Below, piece by piece: positions 33,700 through 44,572 of a stretch of 64,000 nt of DNA (position 1 is the first letter of the stretch; each line of letters opens with the position of its first letter). The stretch spans positions 47,190,691 to 47,254,690 of the forward strand of contig JAWZYU010000025.1 of NCBI GenBank assembly GCA_038380435.1, read 5' to 3'. The notes below the pieces were generated by a model. It was not told where the DNA came from and made no database searches. It saw only the letters and a program-made list of their open reading frames with translations. The stretch is from Ryuthela nishihirai (taxonomy: Eukaryota; Arthropoda; Arachnida; Araneae; Heptathelidae). The translations under genes and the position numbers were made by a program.

Positions 33700-34081
33700 T
33701 GGGTTGTTTTACCTCTGAGCGGCACTTTTTTGCACACCATGGGCTAAATGGCCAGGTCACATGGACCCCGAAGGCTCAGAGAAGGTTGGGGGAGGGGACC
33801 CACTGGAACAGCTGTTGGGAGACAGATGGTAGCCTCCCGTCAAAGCCATCCAGCGTGTTCTTTAACGTGCACAGGATATGACTATCCCGCACACGGAGCC
33901 ACGGCTAACATCCCATCCGACGGACGGCGGCCTTTCCAAGCCCATCGGTGTCCCCTACTTACCGTGGGCAGGGCGGGGAATTTTGCGGAGATAAATCTCA
34001 ACGCTGACCCAGCTGGGACTCGAACCTGGGAACTACAGATTACGAGCCTGGCGCGCTACCGACTGAGCCACCCCCCGCCGC
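33700..34081 (-). mobile_element. SINE-A, full length, TSD
   Basis: Complete minus-strand copy with an exact 12 bp TSD, ATGCATTTGTGT, at 33688-33699 and 34082-34093. Confidence 0.94.
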
Positions 34082-34402
34082 ATGCATTTGTGTGAAATGA
34101 TCGCCGATATTGTTTTATATATATATATATCCTTTCTTTACACTTTTTTTTAAGGGAAAAAAAGACCTAATGTTTTCGTTTTGTCGTCTGACAATCGGTA
34201 GATATTAAATTTTTTGTTTTTAGAGATACACACTGAATTACCTGATTATTTTTGAGATAAACACTGGCCACTTAATTAGAAACCTTTATACAGATGTATG
34301 TAAACGTCACTTGCGTAGCATATATGCAAAATACGTGGTCACGTGCATACCACGTGATATAGGTAACTATTTAAGACTGCTGCTCGTCAATAATCATCAG
34401 CA

Positions 34403-35522
34403 GTGTTGATCACAATGGGAAAAACAAAGGATCTTTCGCGGTTCGATAAAGGGTTTATTGTGGGTGCCCATCTGGCTGGAGCGACGATTTTAAAAACAGC
34501 AGAGCTGACTGATTTCTTAAAAGCTGAGATAATGAGTGGAAAAGTAATCCACATTGCTTGTGAAGAGGCGCTGTGTGGCGCAACGACAATCTGTCAGGAA
34601 CGAGATCGCCGTCGTCTGAGAAGGCTTGTACGCAGAAACAGGATTTCCTGTGTGCAGCAATTGACCGAAGCATTCAATGAGGGGCGGGGCGGCTCAGTCG
34701 GTAGCGCGCCAGGCTCGTAATCTGTAGTTCCCAGGTTCGAGTCCCAGCTGGGTCAGCGTTGAGATTTATCTCCGCAAAAATTCCCCGCCCTGCCCACGGT
34801 CAGTAGGGGACACCGATGGGCTTAGAAAGGCCGCCGTCCGTTGGATGGGACGTTAAGCCGTGGCCCGTGTGCGGGAGAGCCATACCCTGTGCACGTTAAA
34901 GAACACGCTGGATGGCCTTGACGGGAGGCTACCATCTGTCTCCCAACAGCTGTTCCAGTGGGTCCCCTCCCCCAACCTTCTCTGAGCCTTCGGGGTCCAT
35001 GTGACCTGGCCATTTAGCCCATGGTGTGCAAAAAAGTGCCGCTCAGAGGTAAAACAATCCAATCCAAAAGCCCCATGAAGCAATGGGCTCAGCTTGCCTT
35101 GTAAACACAACTCAAGGTTCTGGAGGCATTGTCATGGTGTGGGGCACGGTCTGTTGGTACGGAAGAGGTCCCTTGGTATTGTTGGAAGGTCGGTGTCGTT
35201 TAAGGATTATCTGAACATCGTTGCCGATCAAGTCCATCCTTCAATGTCGACTTTTTATGCAGCAGGTGATGGCTGTTTCATGGCCGACAATGTTACTGCG
35301 CATCGTGCAAGATGTGTTCAGCAGTGGTTCAGCGAGCATGACAGCGACTTCCACCATCTTCCCTGGCCACCACAAAACCCGGATCTGAACCTCATTGAGA
35401 ATGTATGGGACATGTTGGAAAAAGGATTGTCTGGTGATAGCCTGGTATGCTGGAGATGTAAAGGCACTCCAACACCTTGTGGAATCTATGCCAAAGCGCA
35501 TACGTGCTGCAATTCGTGCTAA
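34403..35522 (+). pseudogene. Tc1-like transposase, deleted middle
   Basis: N-terminus (34415-34680) carries the DNA-binding domain start (KTKDLSRFDKGFIVGAHLAG) and a basic DRRRLRRLVRRN stretch. After the SINE, the catalytic C-terminal half resumes (HGVGHGLLVRKRS region, then FMADNVTAHRARCVQQWFS and NPDLNLIENVWDMLEKGL). Asp (35286-35288) and Glu (35397-35399) enclose 36 residues. The first catalytic Asp segment is lost, so the protein would be inactive. No stops occur in 35094-35522. Confidence 0.8.
34681..35066 (+). mobile_element. SINE-A inside Tc1-like element
   Basis: Full-length plus-strand copy ending CAATCCAATCCAA. No convincing TSD is visible, consistent with the deletion of transposase sequence at this junction having removed one flank. 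Confidence 0.92.
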
Positions 35523-35619
35523 AGGAGGTCCAACTCGGTATTGAATAAAGTTTTCTAATTCAATGGCCGGTGTGTGTAGATTAAGAATTCTTTTTAGGTT
35601 GAATGATATGGATGAAATG

Positions 35620-35805
35620 TTACGAATCGCATTTTTCCAAATCTCCCAATAGTTTCAATAGCGTCCTCTAAGGGTGCAAAAACTTCTAAAAAAGGTCAGA
35701 ATTTTAACTAATATTTCAAACGATCCATTTTTGCTAGAAATTTAAAGTTTTGGATGTAGAGTGTGGATGGCGAAAAGGTTTACTTTGGCAGCAGTGATTT
35801 TTTTC
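35620..35805 (+). repeat. Dispersed repeat R2, copy
   Basis: Carries GCGTCCTCTAAGGGTGCAAA, TTGCTAGAAATTTAAAGTTT and GTGTGGATGGCGAAAAGG, parallel to 26590-26750 and 25985-26060. Unclassified. Confidence 0.45.
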
Positions 35806-35814
35806 CCCCTGTAT

Positions 35815-36055
35815 CATGTCCTTCTAATTTATTTATTTTCAATATTTATTGTATTTTTATTGCATTTTTGTTGTTGTCAATATATATCTGTATTAAGCGT
35901 ATTTTTGGAAATGCTGATGTGGGGATGTGACTCATGAACTGTTGTTCGGATCTGAGCTGGCAGACTTGTGTATGCTCACAGGACGTAAAGCAGTTTTACG
36001 ACTATTTACGACTAGCCTCGGTGTGAGTGCTAGCGCAGGAGACAAGCGTGTCAAT
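35815..36055 (+). repeat. Dispersed ~250 bp repeat, copy 2
   Basis: Inverted relative to the copy at 2028-2290. Shares CTAATTTATTTATTTTCA, TATTAAG(C)GTATTTTTGGAA, GTGGGGATGTGACTCATG, CTGAGCTGGCAG, GACTAGCCT and GAGTG(C/T)(T)AGCGC. The 5' part of an open frame (35927-36060) lies in it, but the frame is not conserved in the other copy. Confidence 0.65.
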
Positions 36056-36059
36056 AACG

Positions 36060-36442
36060 GGTTGGGTTGTTTTACCTCTGAGCGGCACTTTTTTGCACAC
36101 CATGGGCTAATTAGCCAGGTCCCAAGGACCCCGAAGGCTCAGAGAAGGTTGGGGGAGGGACCCACTGGAATAGCTGTTGGGAGACAGATGGTAGCCTCCC
36201 GTCAAGGCCATCCAGCATGTTCTTTAACGTGCACAGGGTATGGCTCTCCGCACACGGGGCCACGGCTTAACGTCCCATCCGACGGACAGCGGCCTTTCCA
36301 AGCCCATCGGTGTCCCCTACTGACCGTGGGCAGGGCGGGGAATTTTGCGGAGATAAATCTCAACGCTGACCCAGCAGGGACTCGAACCTGGGAACTACAG
36401 ATTACGAGCCTGGCGCGCTACCGACTAAGCCACCCCCGCCCC
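36060..36442 (-). mobile_element. SINE-A, full length
   Basis: Complete minus-strand copy with a few private changes (GGGCTAATTAGCCAGG, CCAGCATG). No clear TSD. Confidence 0.92.
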
Positions 36443-36496
36443 TTATTTATTGTAAAATGTAAACTTTGTGATAATAACATTGTCATCACACATTGT

Positions 36497-36551
36497 CCAT
36501 TTAACCAATAGTGTGCAAAAAGCGCATTTCAGAGATAAAATCAACCCAATA
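36497..36551 (+). mobile_element. Old SINE-A tail fragment
   Basis: CATTTAACCAATAGTGTGCA, AAAAGCGCATTTCAGAG and ATAAAATCAACCCAAT match the last 50 bases of SINE-A with about 25 percent divergence. Much older than its neighbour. Confidence 0.65.
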
Positions 36552-37024
36552 TATATTTTTACGGAAAAAGACAATTGAGTTATTTAATATTAATTTCTGC
36601 TTCAAATGAAGTCGCTGTTGAAAAATCAGCAAAGACATCCGCCTGCATCTTTTTTTTCTTCCTTAAACTCCTTTTCCATTTGACTTGTGAAGACTTAATT
36701 CCATGCACCCGAGACTCGCCTTCGAGGGCAACCCACTGAAAAAGACTTCCAACTGAGCCGGTTTCCGAGAGGAAATGAGGTTTAGCATTTCCGGAAAAGA
36801 TCGTGCTGGGGATACCTATAATCTTCTTCTTGAGCAGGTCTTGATCTCTTCATTAGCAGACTTTCAGTTGTTTCCCGATGCTTTGACAGGCTTTACTTTG
36901 GGTTTTGTTTTGCCTACTTACGTGGATAAAGCTAACCTACTTTATCAAATAATTTACGTCTTGTCTTCTTTACTCTAAGTTTGGCCAACACAGTCGTTAA
37001 TTCATTGTTACTTAGGACCACTTA
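36552..37024. other. Unique stretch
   Basis: A 67-codon frame at 36775-36978 is unrecognised. Nothing else seen. Confidence 0.35.
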
Positions 37025-37414
37025 GGGGCGGGGGTGGCTCAGTCGGTAGCGCGCCAGGCTCGTAATCTGTAGTTCCCAGGTTCGAGTCCCAGCTGGGTCA
37101 GCGTTGAGATTTATCTCCGCAAAATTCCTCGCCCCTACCCACGGTCAGTAGCGGACACCGATGGGCTTGGAAAGGCCGCCGTCCGTCGGATGCCACGTTA
37201 AGCCGTGGCACCGTGTGCGGGAGAGCCATACCCTGTGCACGTTAAAGAACACGCTGGATGGCCTTGACGGGAGGCTACCATCTGTCTCCCAACAGCTGTT
37301 CCAGTGGGTCCCCTCCCCCAACCTTCTCTGAGCCTTCGGGGTCCATGTGACCTGGCCATTTAGCCCATGGTGTGCAAAAAAGTGCCGCTCAGAGGTAAAA
37401 CAACCCAACCCAAC
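37025..37414 (+). mobile_element. SINE-A, full length
   Basis: Complete plus-strand copy with tail CAACCCAACCCAAC. No unambiguous TSD. Confidence 0.92.
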
Positions 37415-38130
37415 TGTTAAGCTCTATTCTTCAATACTTCATTTTTAAATTTAAGACTTGAAAAATCAGTACACAAACCTGAAAGTAAGATTCAATTTAG
37501 TAAAACAATTGTAATTAAAGTAATAATTTGTATTTTAATGGATTTTAGAGAAAAATTCTTGAGATTAGCAATGCTGTTCTTTAATTTTTCCTCTTCTGTC
37601 GCTTCAGTAAACGAGCAGTGTTGTCAATCGAGATTTGAATCAATTTAATCGAGTAACTAAACTTTACATTTCCATAACAGGAAAGTGCCACGTTCCTTTT
37701 GGTAATGCATCGCAATTAGGTAATGTCGTATGACATTGAATAGAACATTCATTTGGTTGCATCCATTCAAAGATATGGAGACGCGATTCAGAAGAGGAAG
37801 ATCAGATGCACGAACACGTTCAATCCTTTTGTGTATTGACTCCGGACATCACTTGCTGCACGATGTTGATCTCTGCTTGAATCAATGTTGAAGGGATGGC
37901 ATTCTCGCGCTTCTGTTTCAACAACAGACAGTTAATAATTGCAGTGATTCCCTCGCTGAAACTGACGCGTAGAACTCTGAGCTGCTCACGGAAGTTTGTA
38001 TCTACTTATCACCATCAAGGCACGAGAGAGGAGCAGCCCGGCTTCCCATGTCAGAGCGTGAGACTAGGAGACTGTGCAGTTCACGACTCCACGATCTATA
38101 TGGATCATAGGTTGATTTAAATGTGAATGG
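37415..38130. other. Unique stretch
   Basis: No gene recognised. A 74-codon frame at 37896-38120 has no recognisable content. Confidence 0.35.
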
Positions 38131-38517
38131 GTTGGGTTTTTGTTTTACCTCTGAGTGGCACTTTTTTGCACACCATGGGCTAAATGGCCAGGCCACATGG
38201 ACCCCGAAGGCTCAGAGAAAGTTGAGGGAGGGGACCCACTGGAACAGCTGTTGGGAGACAGATGGTAGCCTCCCGTCAAGGCTATCCAGCGTGTTCTTTA
38301 ACGTGCACAGGGTATGGCTCTCCCGCAGACGGGGCCACGACTTAACGTCCCATCCGACGGACGGCGGCCTTTCCAAGCCCATCGGTGTCCCCTACTCACC
38401 GTGGGTAGGGCGGCGAATATTGCGGAGATAAATCTCAACGCTGACCCAGCTGGGACTCGAACCTGGGAACTACAGATTACGAGCCTGGCGCGCTACCGAC
38501 TGAGCCACCCCCGCCCC
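38131..38517 (-). mobile_element. SINE-A, full length
   Basis: Complete minus-strand copy. The tail side reads GGGTTTTTGTTTTACCTCTG, with an expanded T run. No clear TSD. Confidence 0.92.
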
Positions 38518-38534
38518 AGTCTTCTGGCAGTAGA

Positions 38535-38830
38535 GCTGTTTCTTCTTCTTTAAGTGCGGTCTCCGATTTGGAGGTTCGAGGTCAACAAATACCATAATCC
38601 TCTGTTTCTTGCATCATAGATTATGTCCTCTGTGTCCAAGTCTGTCCACTCGCAAAGGTCATCCATCCAACCCTTTCTTCTTTTTCTTGTGTCCACTGGC
38701 CCTCCGATTTGCCCTCAAGGATGAGTTGTGGTAGGGCATACTTTTTTTCCTCAGTATATGTCCAGAATATGTCAGTTTCCTTCTCTTTACAATCTTTAAT
38801 AATTGTCTAGTAAACTTGACCGTATCCAGT
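38535..38830 (-). pseudogene. LINE C-terminal ORF fragment, 3' end
   Basis: The minus strand reads QLLKIVKRRKLTYSGHILRK, then after a frameshift WMDDLCEWTDLDTEDIIYDA and RNRGLWY. This is the C-terminal signature of RTE/craniofacial-type LINE proteins (GHI.R ... W.DD..EWT). A stop follows and the 3' end finishes CTTAAAGAAGAAGAA. It differs from the LINE at 50911-53400, so it is a second LINE lineage. 5' truncated. Confidence 0.7.
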
Positions 38831-38880
38831 ACTTTAATACGTTAATGTTTGTCGTCGTGCTAGTCCACTTGACACGAAGT

Positions 38881-38991
38881 CTCACGTGACACGAAGGTTG
38901 CCAGATGACTAATTTCTAAAAAAACGTTGCCAGATATTTTTTCTGAATTCTGTAATCAACCATAGTGTTCCGATACTTTTTTGAGCGACTG
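38881..38991. mobile_element. Right half of a palindromic MITE
   Basis: Starts at the palindrome centre (CTCACGTGACACGAAGG) and runs to the right terminus TTTTTTGAGCGACTG with TA at 38992-38993. The left arm is missing. The next MITE begins directly after this TA. Confidence 0.8.
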
Positions 38992-38993
38992 TA

Positions 38994-39411
38994 GGTGGTC
39001 ATATTATTTTGATACTAGATCGTGTGGGCTCACTAACGGAAATATTGAGCGTGTGCAGTTACCGTTCACAGCAAACTGGAGCGGTTGCGGTTAATGTTCA
39101 CAGCACATTGGATCGTGTGAGCTCACAAAGACCTAGATCGTGTGGGCTCACTCACGGAAATATTGAGCGTGTGCAGTTACCAGTTTCACAGCAAACTGGA
39201 GCGTGTGCAGTAACTGCACACGCTCCAGTTTGCTGTGAACGGTAACTGGAGCGTGTACAGTTGCTGTACACGCTCCAGATATTTTTCCTGAATTCTGTAA
39301 TCACGTGACACGAAGGTTGCCAGATCACTAATTTCTAAAAAAATCGTTGCCAGAAATTTTTTCTGAATTTTGCAATCAATCATAGTGTTCGGATACTTTT
39401 TTGAGCGATTG
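38994..39411. mobile_element. MITE unit with 118 bp repeats, GGTGGTC left end
   Basis: Begins GGTGGTCATATTATTTTGAT directly after the TA, a left end shared only with 40534 and 58454. It continues with about 1.5 inverted-orientation 118 bp units and ends TTTTTTGAGCGATTG with TA at 39412-39413. Confidence 0.75.
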
Positions 39412-39413
39412 TA

Positions 39414-39644
39414 CAATCGCTCAAAAAAATATCCGGACACTATGGTTGATTACAGAATATCTGGCAACGATTTTTTTAGAAATTGTGATCTGAGAACCTT
39501 TGTGTACTCTACATGTACACATTTGGCATCTTCGTGTACTCTACACGAAGGTTGCCAAATCACTAATTTCTAAAAAAAATTGCCAGATAGTTTTTCTGAA
39601 TTTTGTAATCAATCATAGTGTTCGGATATTTTTTTGAGCGACTG
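39414..39644. mobile_element. Short palindromic MITE, no internal array
   Basis: Termini CAATCGCTCAAAAAAATATC and its near-inverse, ending GAGCGACTG, with TA at 39412-13 (shared with the preceding unit) and 39645-46. The centre has changed to a TGTACTCTACATGTACA-type sequence in place of CACGTG. About 231 bp. Confidence 0.8.
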
Positions 39645-39646
39645 TA

Positions 39647-40316
39647 CGTTGCGAAATACCATTTTTTCTTTCTTTCCCAATTACCAAAGGCAATTCACCG
39701 ACAAACATGACAGACTTTGCGCATAGGGGTAGATCAGGTTTTTTAAAAGCACTGTTCAGCTCCCGATTAAAGAGATCAGCTCTCATTCAAATATACACTA
39801 CATCAATAAACACTTTAATTATGAAAGTGTCCAAATCCATCGTAGAAAAAACATTTCAGGAACTTATGGTGCATTAAATACTCAAAACATATTATTCACC
39901 GAAAGGTCTCAAGACTCCGATGTAATTATGTGATCAAGTTTTGTTATTAGTGAGAAAACTGCAAAATATTTAAAAAAAAAGTATTCTGATGGCGAATTTG
40001 TAAAGGAATGCCTGTAGACGGCTTCTGATATGTTTTAGTCAAGAGTAAAAAAATGATAATAACATACGCTTATCCCACTGAATCGTAACTAGCTGCCAAT
40101 ATACAAAATGCATTTGCATCGAAATTTGAAACTTTTTCTTCGTTTCTTGATGAAAGTGTTTATAACACAGCTTAATTAGTAGTATCTGTGTGTGGAGTCG
40201 ATGCTAATTTCCATTGAAATGCATTTCATTTTTATCTAATTATGCTGTTTAGTTTCAGTTTCTTGTATATTAAATCATAATTTTAATTTAAAATAAGTCC
40301 ATTAAAATTATAAAAG
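39647..40316. other. Unique AT-rich stretch
   Basis: No gene or repeat recognised. Confidence 0.4.
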
Positions 40317-40318
40317 TA

Positions 40319-41017
40319 CAGTCGCTCAAAAAAGTATCCGAACACTGTGGTTGATAACAGAATTCAGGAAAAATATCTGGCAACGATTTTGTAGGAATTA
40401 GTGATCTGGCAACTTTCGTGTCACGTGACGCGAAGGTTGCCAGATGACTAATTTCTAAAAAAATCGTTGCCAGATATTTTTCCTGAATTCTGTAATCAAC
40501 CATAGTGTTCGGATACTTTTTTGAGCGACTGTAGGTGGTCATATTATTTTGATACTGGATCGTGTGGGCTCACTCACGGAAATATTGAGCGTGTGCAGTT
40601 ACCGTTCACAGCAAACTGGAGCGTGTGCAGTTAATGTTCACAGCACATTGGATCGTGTGAACTCACAAAGACCTAGATCGTGTGGGCTTATTCACGGAAA
40701 TATTGAGCGTGTGCAGTTACCGTTCACAGCAAACTAGAGCGGTTGCGGTTAATGTTCACAGCACATTGGATCGTGTGAGCTCACAAAGACCTACATCGTG
40801 TGGGCTCAATCACGGAAATATTGAGCGTGTGCAGTTACCGTTCACAGCAAACTGGAGCGTGTACATTTGCTGTACACGCTCCAGATATTTTTCCTGAATT
40901 CTGTAATCACGTGACACGAAGGTTGCCAGATCACTAATTTCTAAAAAAAACGTTGCCAGATATTTTGTCTGAATTCTGTAATCAACCATAGTGTTCGGAT
41001 ACTTTTTTGAGCGACTG
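40319..41017. mobile_element. Composite MITE: 213 bp palindrome plus repeat unit
   Basis: TA at 40317-18 and 41018-19. The left part (40319-40531) is an almost perfect palindrome centred on CACGTG, with termini CAGTCGCTCAAAAAAG and CTTTTTTGAGCGACTG. After TA (40532-33) comes the GGTGGTCATATT segment, about three 118 bp units, and a second right arm ending GAGCGACTG. The same junction at 38992 and 58452 shows that the composite was copied as a unit. Confidence 0.85.
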
Positions 41018-41128
41018 TACTCTACCTATGTTTAACATTTTTTACATCTAAGCTGCAGTTACTAGCATTGTCAGGGGGGGGGGGTAGACTTGGCTATCCC
41101 TTCTTCCAGATCCAACCCTGTCAAGCAC

Positions 41129-41165
41129 TATACGACCAAAAGTATTCGGACATTTTAGTGTTACG
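41129..41165 (+). mobile_element. Tc1-type terminal repeat, isolated
   Basis: CTATACGACCAAAAGTATTC then GGACATTTTAG is the classic form of a Tc1-like inverted terminal repeat. No partner terminus was found nearby. It resembles the MITE terminus (AAAAGTATCCGAACA), supporting a Tc1/mariner source for the MITE. Confidence 0.55.
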
Positions 41166-41445
41166 TGAATGGAAAGACCCATGGAAGCTGTTAAATTTTG
41201 AAAATAAGCTTCTAAAGGATGATTGTCGTTGGAGATGAATTTAAGCTCTCACTCAAATTTATTTGAATCTTGATTTTCAACAACTTTCGTTTTATATTTA
41301 GAGAGATATTGAAACAGGATTATTTAACAGTAGTCGCAGCTGTTATTGTTAGTTCTAATCAGGATCGTTCGTATTTGACGAACGCTGAAGAAATCTTTAA
41401 ACAAGCTTTTAAGTTTATAAGGTAACATAAGGTGAAAAAAGATTA

Positions 41446-41595
41446 GCCATTCGTGGTGTAGTGGTAGCATAACAGACATGTTTCCTGGCGCTGTGGGTTC
41501 GAATCCCACTCATGGCAAAACCAAATTTTTTCCCAGCTCATCATTTCATGAGTTCCATGACTATAGGACTTATCCTGTGATTATTTACTACCGGT
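41446..41595 (+). mobile_element. SINE-C copy (tRNA-like head)
   Basis: GCCATTCGTGGTGTAGTGGT then AGCATAAC forms an A-box half. GTGGGTTCGAATCCCACTC is a B-box arm with a perfect 5 bp stem (GTGGG/CCCAC). The acceptor ends GCCAT and ATGGC pair over five bases. The anticodon arm does not fold well, so this is a tRNA-derived repeat head and not a functional tRNA gene. A relative lies at 23011-23125. Confidence 0.55.
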
Positions 41596-41839
41596 TAAGA
41601 CTTCACTTTTATTTGTAAAAAACGATTGGCCACAACAGTCATCATTTGTTTAAATTGCCATTCGAAATTAATTATTATGACTGGCAAAGGACCAGTTAAG
41701 TTTTTCTGTTTCCATTACCCTAAATATTAAAAAATGCTTTGGGGGTAGGAAGAGAGGGAATCATTTGAGGTAGGCCATGAAATTGACGATATCAGAAGAT
41801 TTCATTTGAGATATAATACCCGAAGATTTTGAAAAATTT

Positions 41840-42412
41840 GATTGAAATCTTAAGTGATATTTTTGATTGAGATCTTCAGTGATATTTTTGATTGAGATCT
41901 TCAGTGATATTTTTGATTGAGATCTTCGGTGATATTTTTGATTGAGATCTTCGGTGATATTTTTGATTGAGATCTTCAGTGATATTTTTGATTGAGATCT
42001 TCAGTGATATTTTTGATTGAGATCTTCAGTGATATTTTTGATTGAGATCTTAAGTGATATTTTTGATTGAGATCTTCAATGATATTTTTGATTGAGATCT
42101 TAAGTGATATTTTTGATTGAGATCTTAAGTGATATTTTTGATTCAGATCTTCGGTGATATTTTAGATTGAGATCTTCAGTGATATATTTGTTTGAGATCT
42201 TCAGTGATATTTTTGATTGAGATCTTCGGTGATATTTTAGATTGAGATCTTCAGTGATATTTTTGATTGAGATCTTCAGTGATATTTTTGATTGAGAACT
42301 TCAGTGATATTTTTGATTGAGATCTTCGGTGATATTTTTGATTGAGATCTTCAGTGATATTTTTGATTGAGATCTTCAGTGATATTTTTGATTGAGATCT
42401 TCAGTGATATTT
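41840..42412 (+). repeat. 25 bp tandem repeat, ~23 copies
   Basis: Unit GATATTTTTGATTGAGATCT then TC(A/G)GT. Variants TTAAGT, TTCGGT and TTTTAGATTG recur, for instance TTTTAGATTGAGATCTTCAG at about 42161 and 42236 (75 bp = 3 units), showing small block duplications. It abuts the old SINE-A at 42450. Confidence 0.92.
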
Positions 42413-42449
42413 TGGGTAAAAGGCTTGCTCTCGGAGCTAAGGAGATAGG

Positions 42450-42833
42450 ATTGAGCTGTTAACTCTGAGAGGCCCTTTCTTTTTTACACAATGGATTGAA
42501 TGTTCAAGTCACAAGGATCCCAAGAGCTGAGAGATGATTTGGATAAAGGATAATACACTGTATAAGGATAATACAGTACCTGAAAAAGGATAATACAGCT
42601 GTTATGTAGCAGATGGGATCCTCCCGACCATCCAGCTTCTTCTTTAATGTATCCAGGGTAAGACCCTGTCGTACAATGGTCCATGGCTTAACGTTTCACC
42701 CGACGGAAGGTACCATTTCTCATCGAGGACAGAAGTGGATTTAGCGGAGATAATTCTCAATTCAATCACAGTTGGGAATTGAACCTGGGATCATCAGATT
42801 ACAAACCTAGCGCGCTATCAGTTGAACCCCCTA
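42450..42833 (-). mobile_element. Old SINE-A, full length
   Basis: All SINE-A landmarks in order on the minus strand (tail CTCTGAGAGGCCC, CACAATGG, CCATCCAGCTT, CATGGCTTAACGT, GGAGATAATTCTCAA, TTGAACCTGGGATCATCAGA, GCGCGCTATCAGTTGA), with roughly 25-30 percent divergence. A private GGATAATACA triplication at 42547-42600 interrupts it. Confidence 0.8.
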
Positions 42834-42937
42834 AGAAGTAAAGGAATGTAACTTTCTATTCGCAGAACATGGGTGTGTGGAAATATTTCTGACAACATAA
42901 TGAGTATTCGGTTTTCTTTTCTGCTTCCGTTCCTTTT

Positions 42938-43316
42938 GGGGCGGGGGTAGCTCAGTCGGTAGCGCGCCAGGCTCGTAATCTGTAGTTCCCAGGTTCGAGT
43001 CCCAGCTGGGTCAGCGTTGAGATTTATCTCCTCAAAATTCCCCGCCCTGCCACGGTCAGTAGGGGATACCGATGGGCTTGGAAAGGCCGCCGTCCGTCGG
43101 ATGGGACGTTAAGCCGTGGCCCCGTGTGCGGGAGAGCCATACCCTGTGCACGTTAAAGAACACGCTGGATGGCCTTGACGGGAGGCTACCATCTGTCTCC
43201 CAACAGCTGTTCCAGTGGGTCCCCTCCCCCAACCTTCTCTGAGTCCATGTGACCTGACCATTTAGCCCATGGTGTGCAAAAAAGTGCCGTTCAGAGGCAA
43301 AACAACCCAACCCAAC
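42938..43316 (+). mobile_element. SINE-A, near full length
   Basis: Plus-strand copy with A box GTAGCTCAGTCGGTAGCGC. It lacks about 10 bases of GCCTTCGGGG in the 3' half (reads TTCTCTGAGTCCATG). Tail CAACCCAACCCAAC. No clear TSD. Confidence 0.92.
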
Positions 43317-44199
43317 TAACTGTCTCTCAGACTGTAGCAAGCAAAAAGTTTGAGGATATATTTCCTAGGCTTAATTCTTGCCTCTAACGACAATCCTATC
43401 TATTCTTTATTTTGAAACCACGAAGTGTATTTCTCACTTTTAAGATTTTTGTTTCCGCTGCTTCGACTTCCTCAAATGCGTATTTTCCTCTCGGCGCCTG
43501 AGTGCCGCCTGTAATGTTCGCTCTGCTGTAAAACTCTCCTCACAATTCCATTCCGGGGAATTTCGCCTCCCAATGTTCCCCGAAGGATTCATCAGCGGAG
43601 TAACGCGGCAATTCGACTGCTGCTGAAATATTAACCTAACGAAAGAGATATCGGGTGTGGGGAAAGGGACGATGGGTGGGGGGGGGGGAGAAAAGAAATG
43701 ATGCGAGAGGAGAGAGATAGCCAAAAACTGGGAATGAGTCGAGATGGTCGTCGGATGCTTCCTGTGATTGCGTAGGATAAATGGATGAAAATGGCGACAG
43801 AAATGAAGGCATAAGAGTTATTTCATATCTGTGGGAATGGCCGTGAGTGATAAACGAGCAAATGACCTCTAGAGGATATGACAAGGACGAATTGTTGAAG
43901 AGTATCCTTTATGACCCCAATAGATTACCAAATAATTTATTTATATATAGGAGGAAGATAATTAATGAAATATAATCGGAGTTTACGCGAATAGCAAAGG
44001 TTGAGTTGGTTTTTATGCACATCGTAAAATTACGGTATCATCATTGCAAGTTCAAATGTTCTTGATTTTTTTACTCATGTTATTTGTGTCTTGGAACGGA
44101 GATAGAATGCATGGGTGCGCCACTATGAGGCCACAATTACTTCAAGGTCTATGGTCTGGTAGGTGATTGCTATCTATCGGCGCATTCCAGCATAGTTTT
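43317..44199. other. Unique stretch with purine tract
   Basis: A G-rich purine tract lies at 43674-43720. Open frames over it are low complexity. No gene recognised. Confidence 0.35.
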
Positions 44200-44572
44200 G
44201 GGGCGGGATGGCTCAGTCGGTAGGGCGCCAGGCTCGTAATCTGTAGTTCCCAGGTTCGAGTCCCAGCTGGGTCAGCGTTGAGATTTATCTCCGCAAAATT
44301 CCCCGCCCTGTCCACGGTCAGTAGGGGACACCGATGGGCTTGGAAAGGCCGCCGTCCGTCGGATGGGACGTTAAGCCGTGGCCCCGTGTGCGGGAGAGCC
44401 ATACCCTTTGCACGTTAAAGAAAACGCCGGATGGCCTTGACATCTGTCTCCCGACAGCTGTTCCGGTGAGTCCCCTCCCCCACCTTTCCCTGAGCCTTCG
44501 GGGTCCATGTGACCTGGCCATTTAGCCCATGGTGTGCAAAAAAGTGCCGCTCAAAGGTAAAACAACCCAACT
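44200..44572 (+). mobile_element. SINE-A, small internal deletion
   Basis: Plus-strand copy. CTTGACATCTGTCTCC shows loss of GGGAGGCTACC-type bases, and TAGGGCGCCAGG replaces TAGCGCGCCAGG in the head. No clear TSD. Confidence 0.92.

Larger units (their letters stand above)
34260..35576 (+). mobile_element. Tc1-like transposon, internally deleted, SINE inside
   Basis: Inverted termini ACACTGGCCACTTAATTAGA (34261) and TCTAATTCAATGGCCGGTGT (ending about 35572) face each other. TA lies at 34258-59 and 35577-78. The transposase frame starts MGKTKDLSRFDKGF (34415). The region holding the first catalytic Asp is missing, at the point where SINE-A occupies 34681-35066. Confidence 0.85.

Noticed and set aside
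43440..43884. Proline/serine-rich genes over purine tracts (also 5027-5394)
   Set aside because: Low-complexity translations of GA- or G-rich DNA with overlapping open frames.
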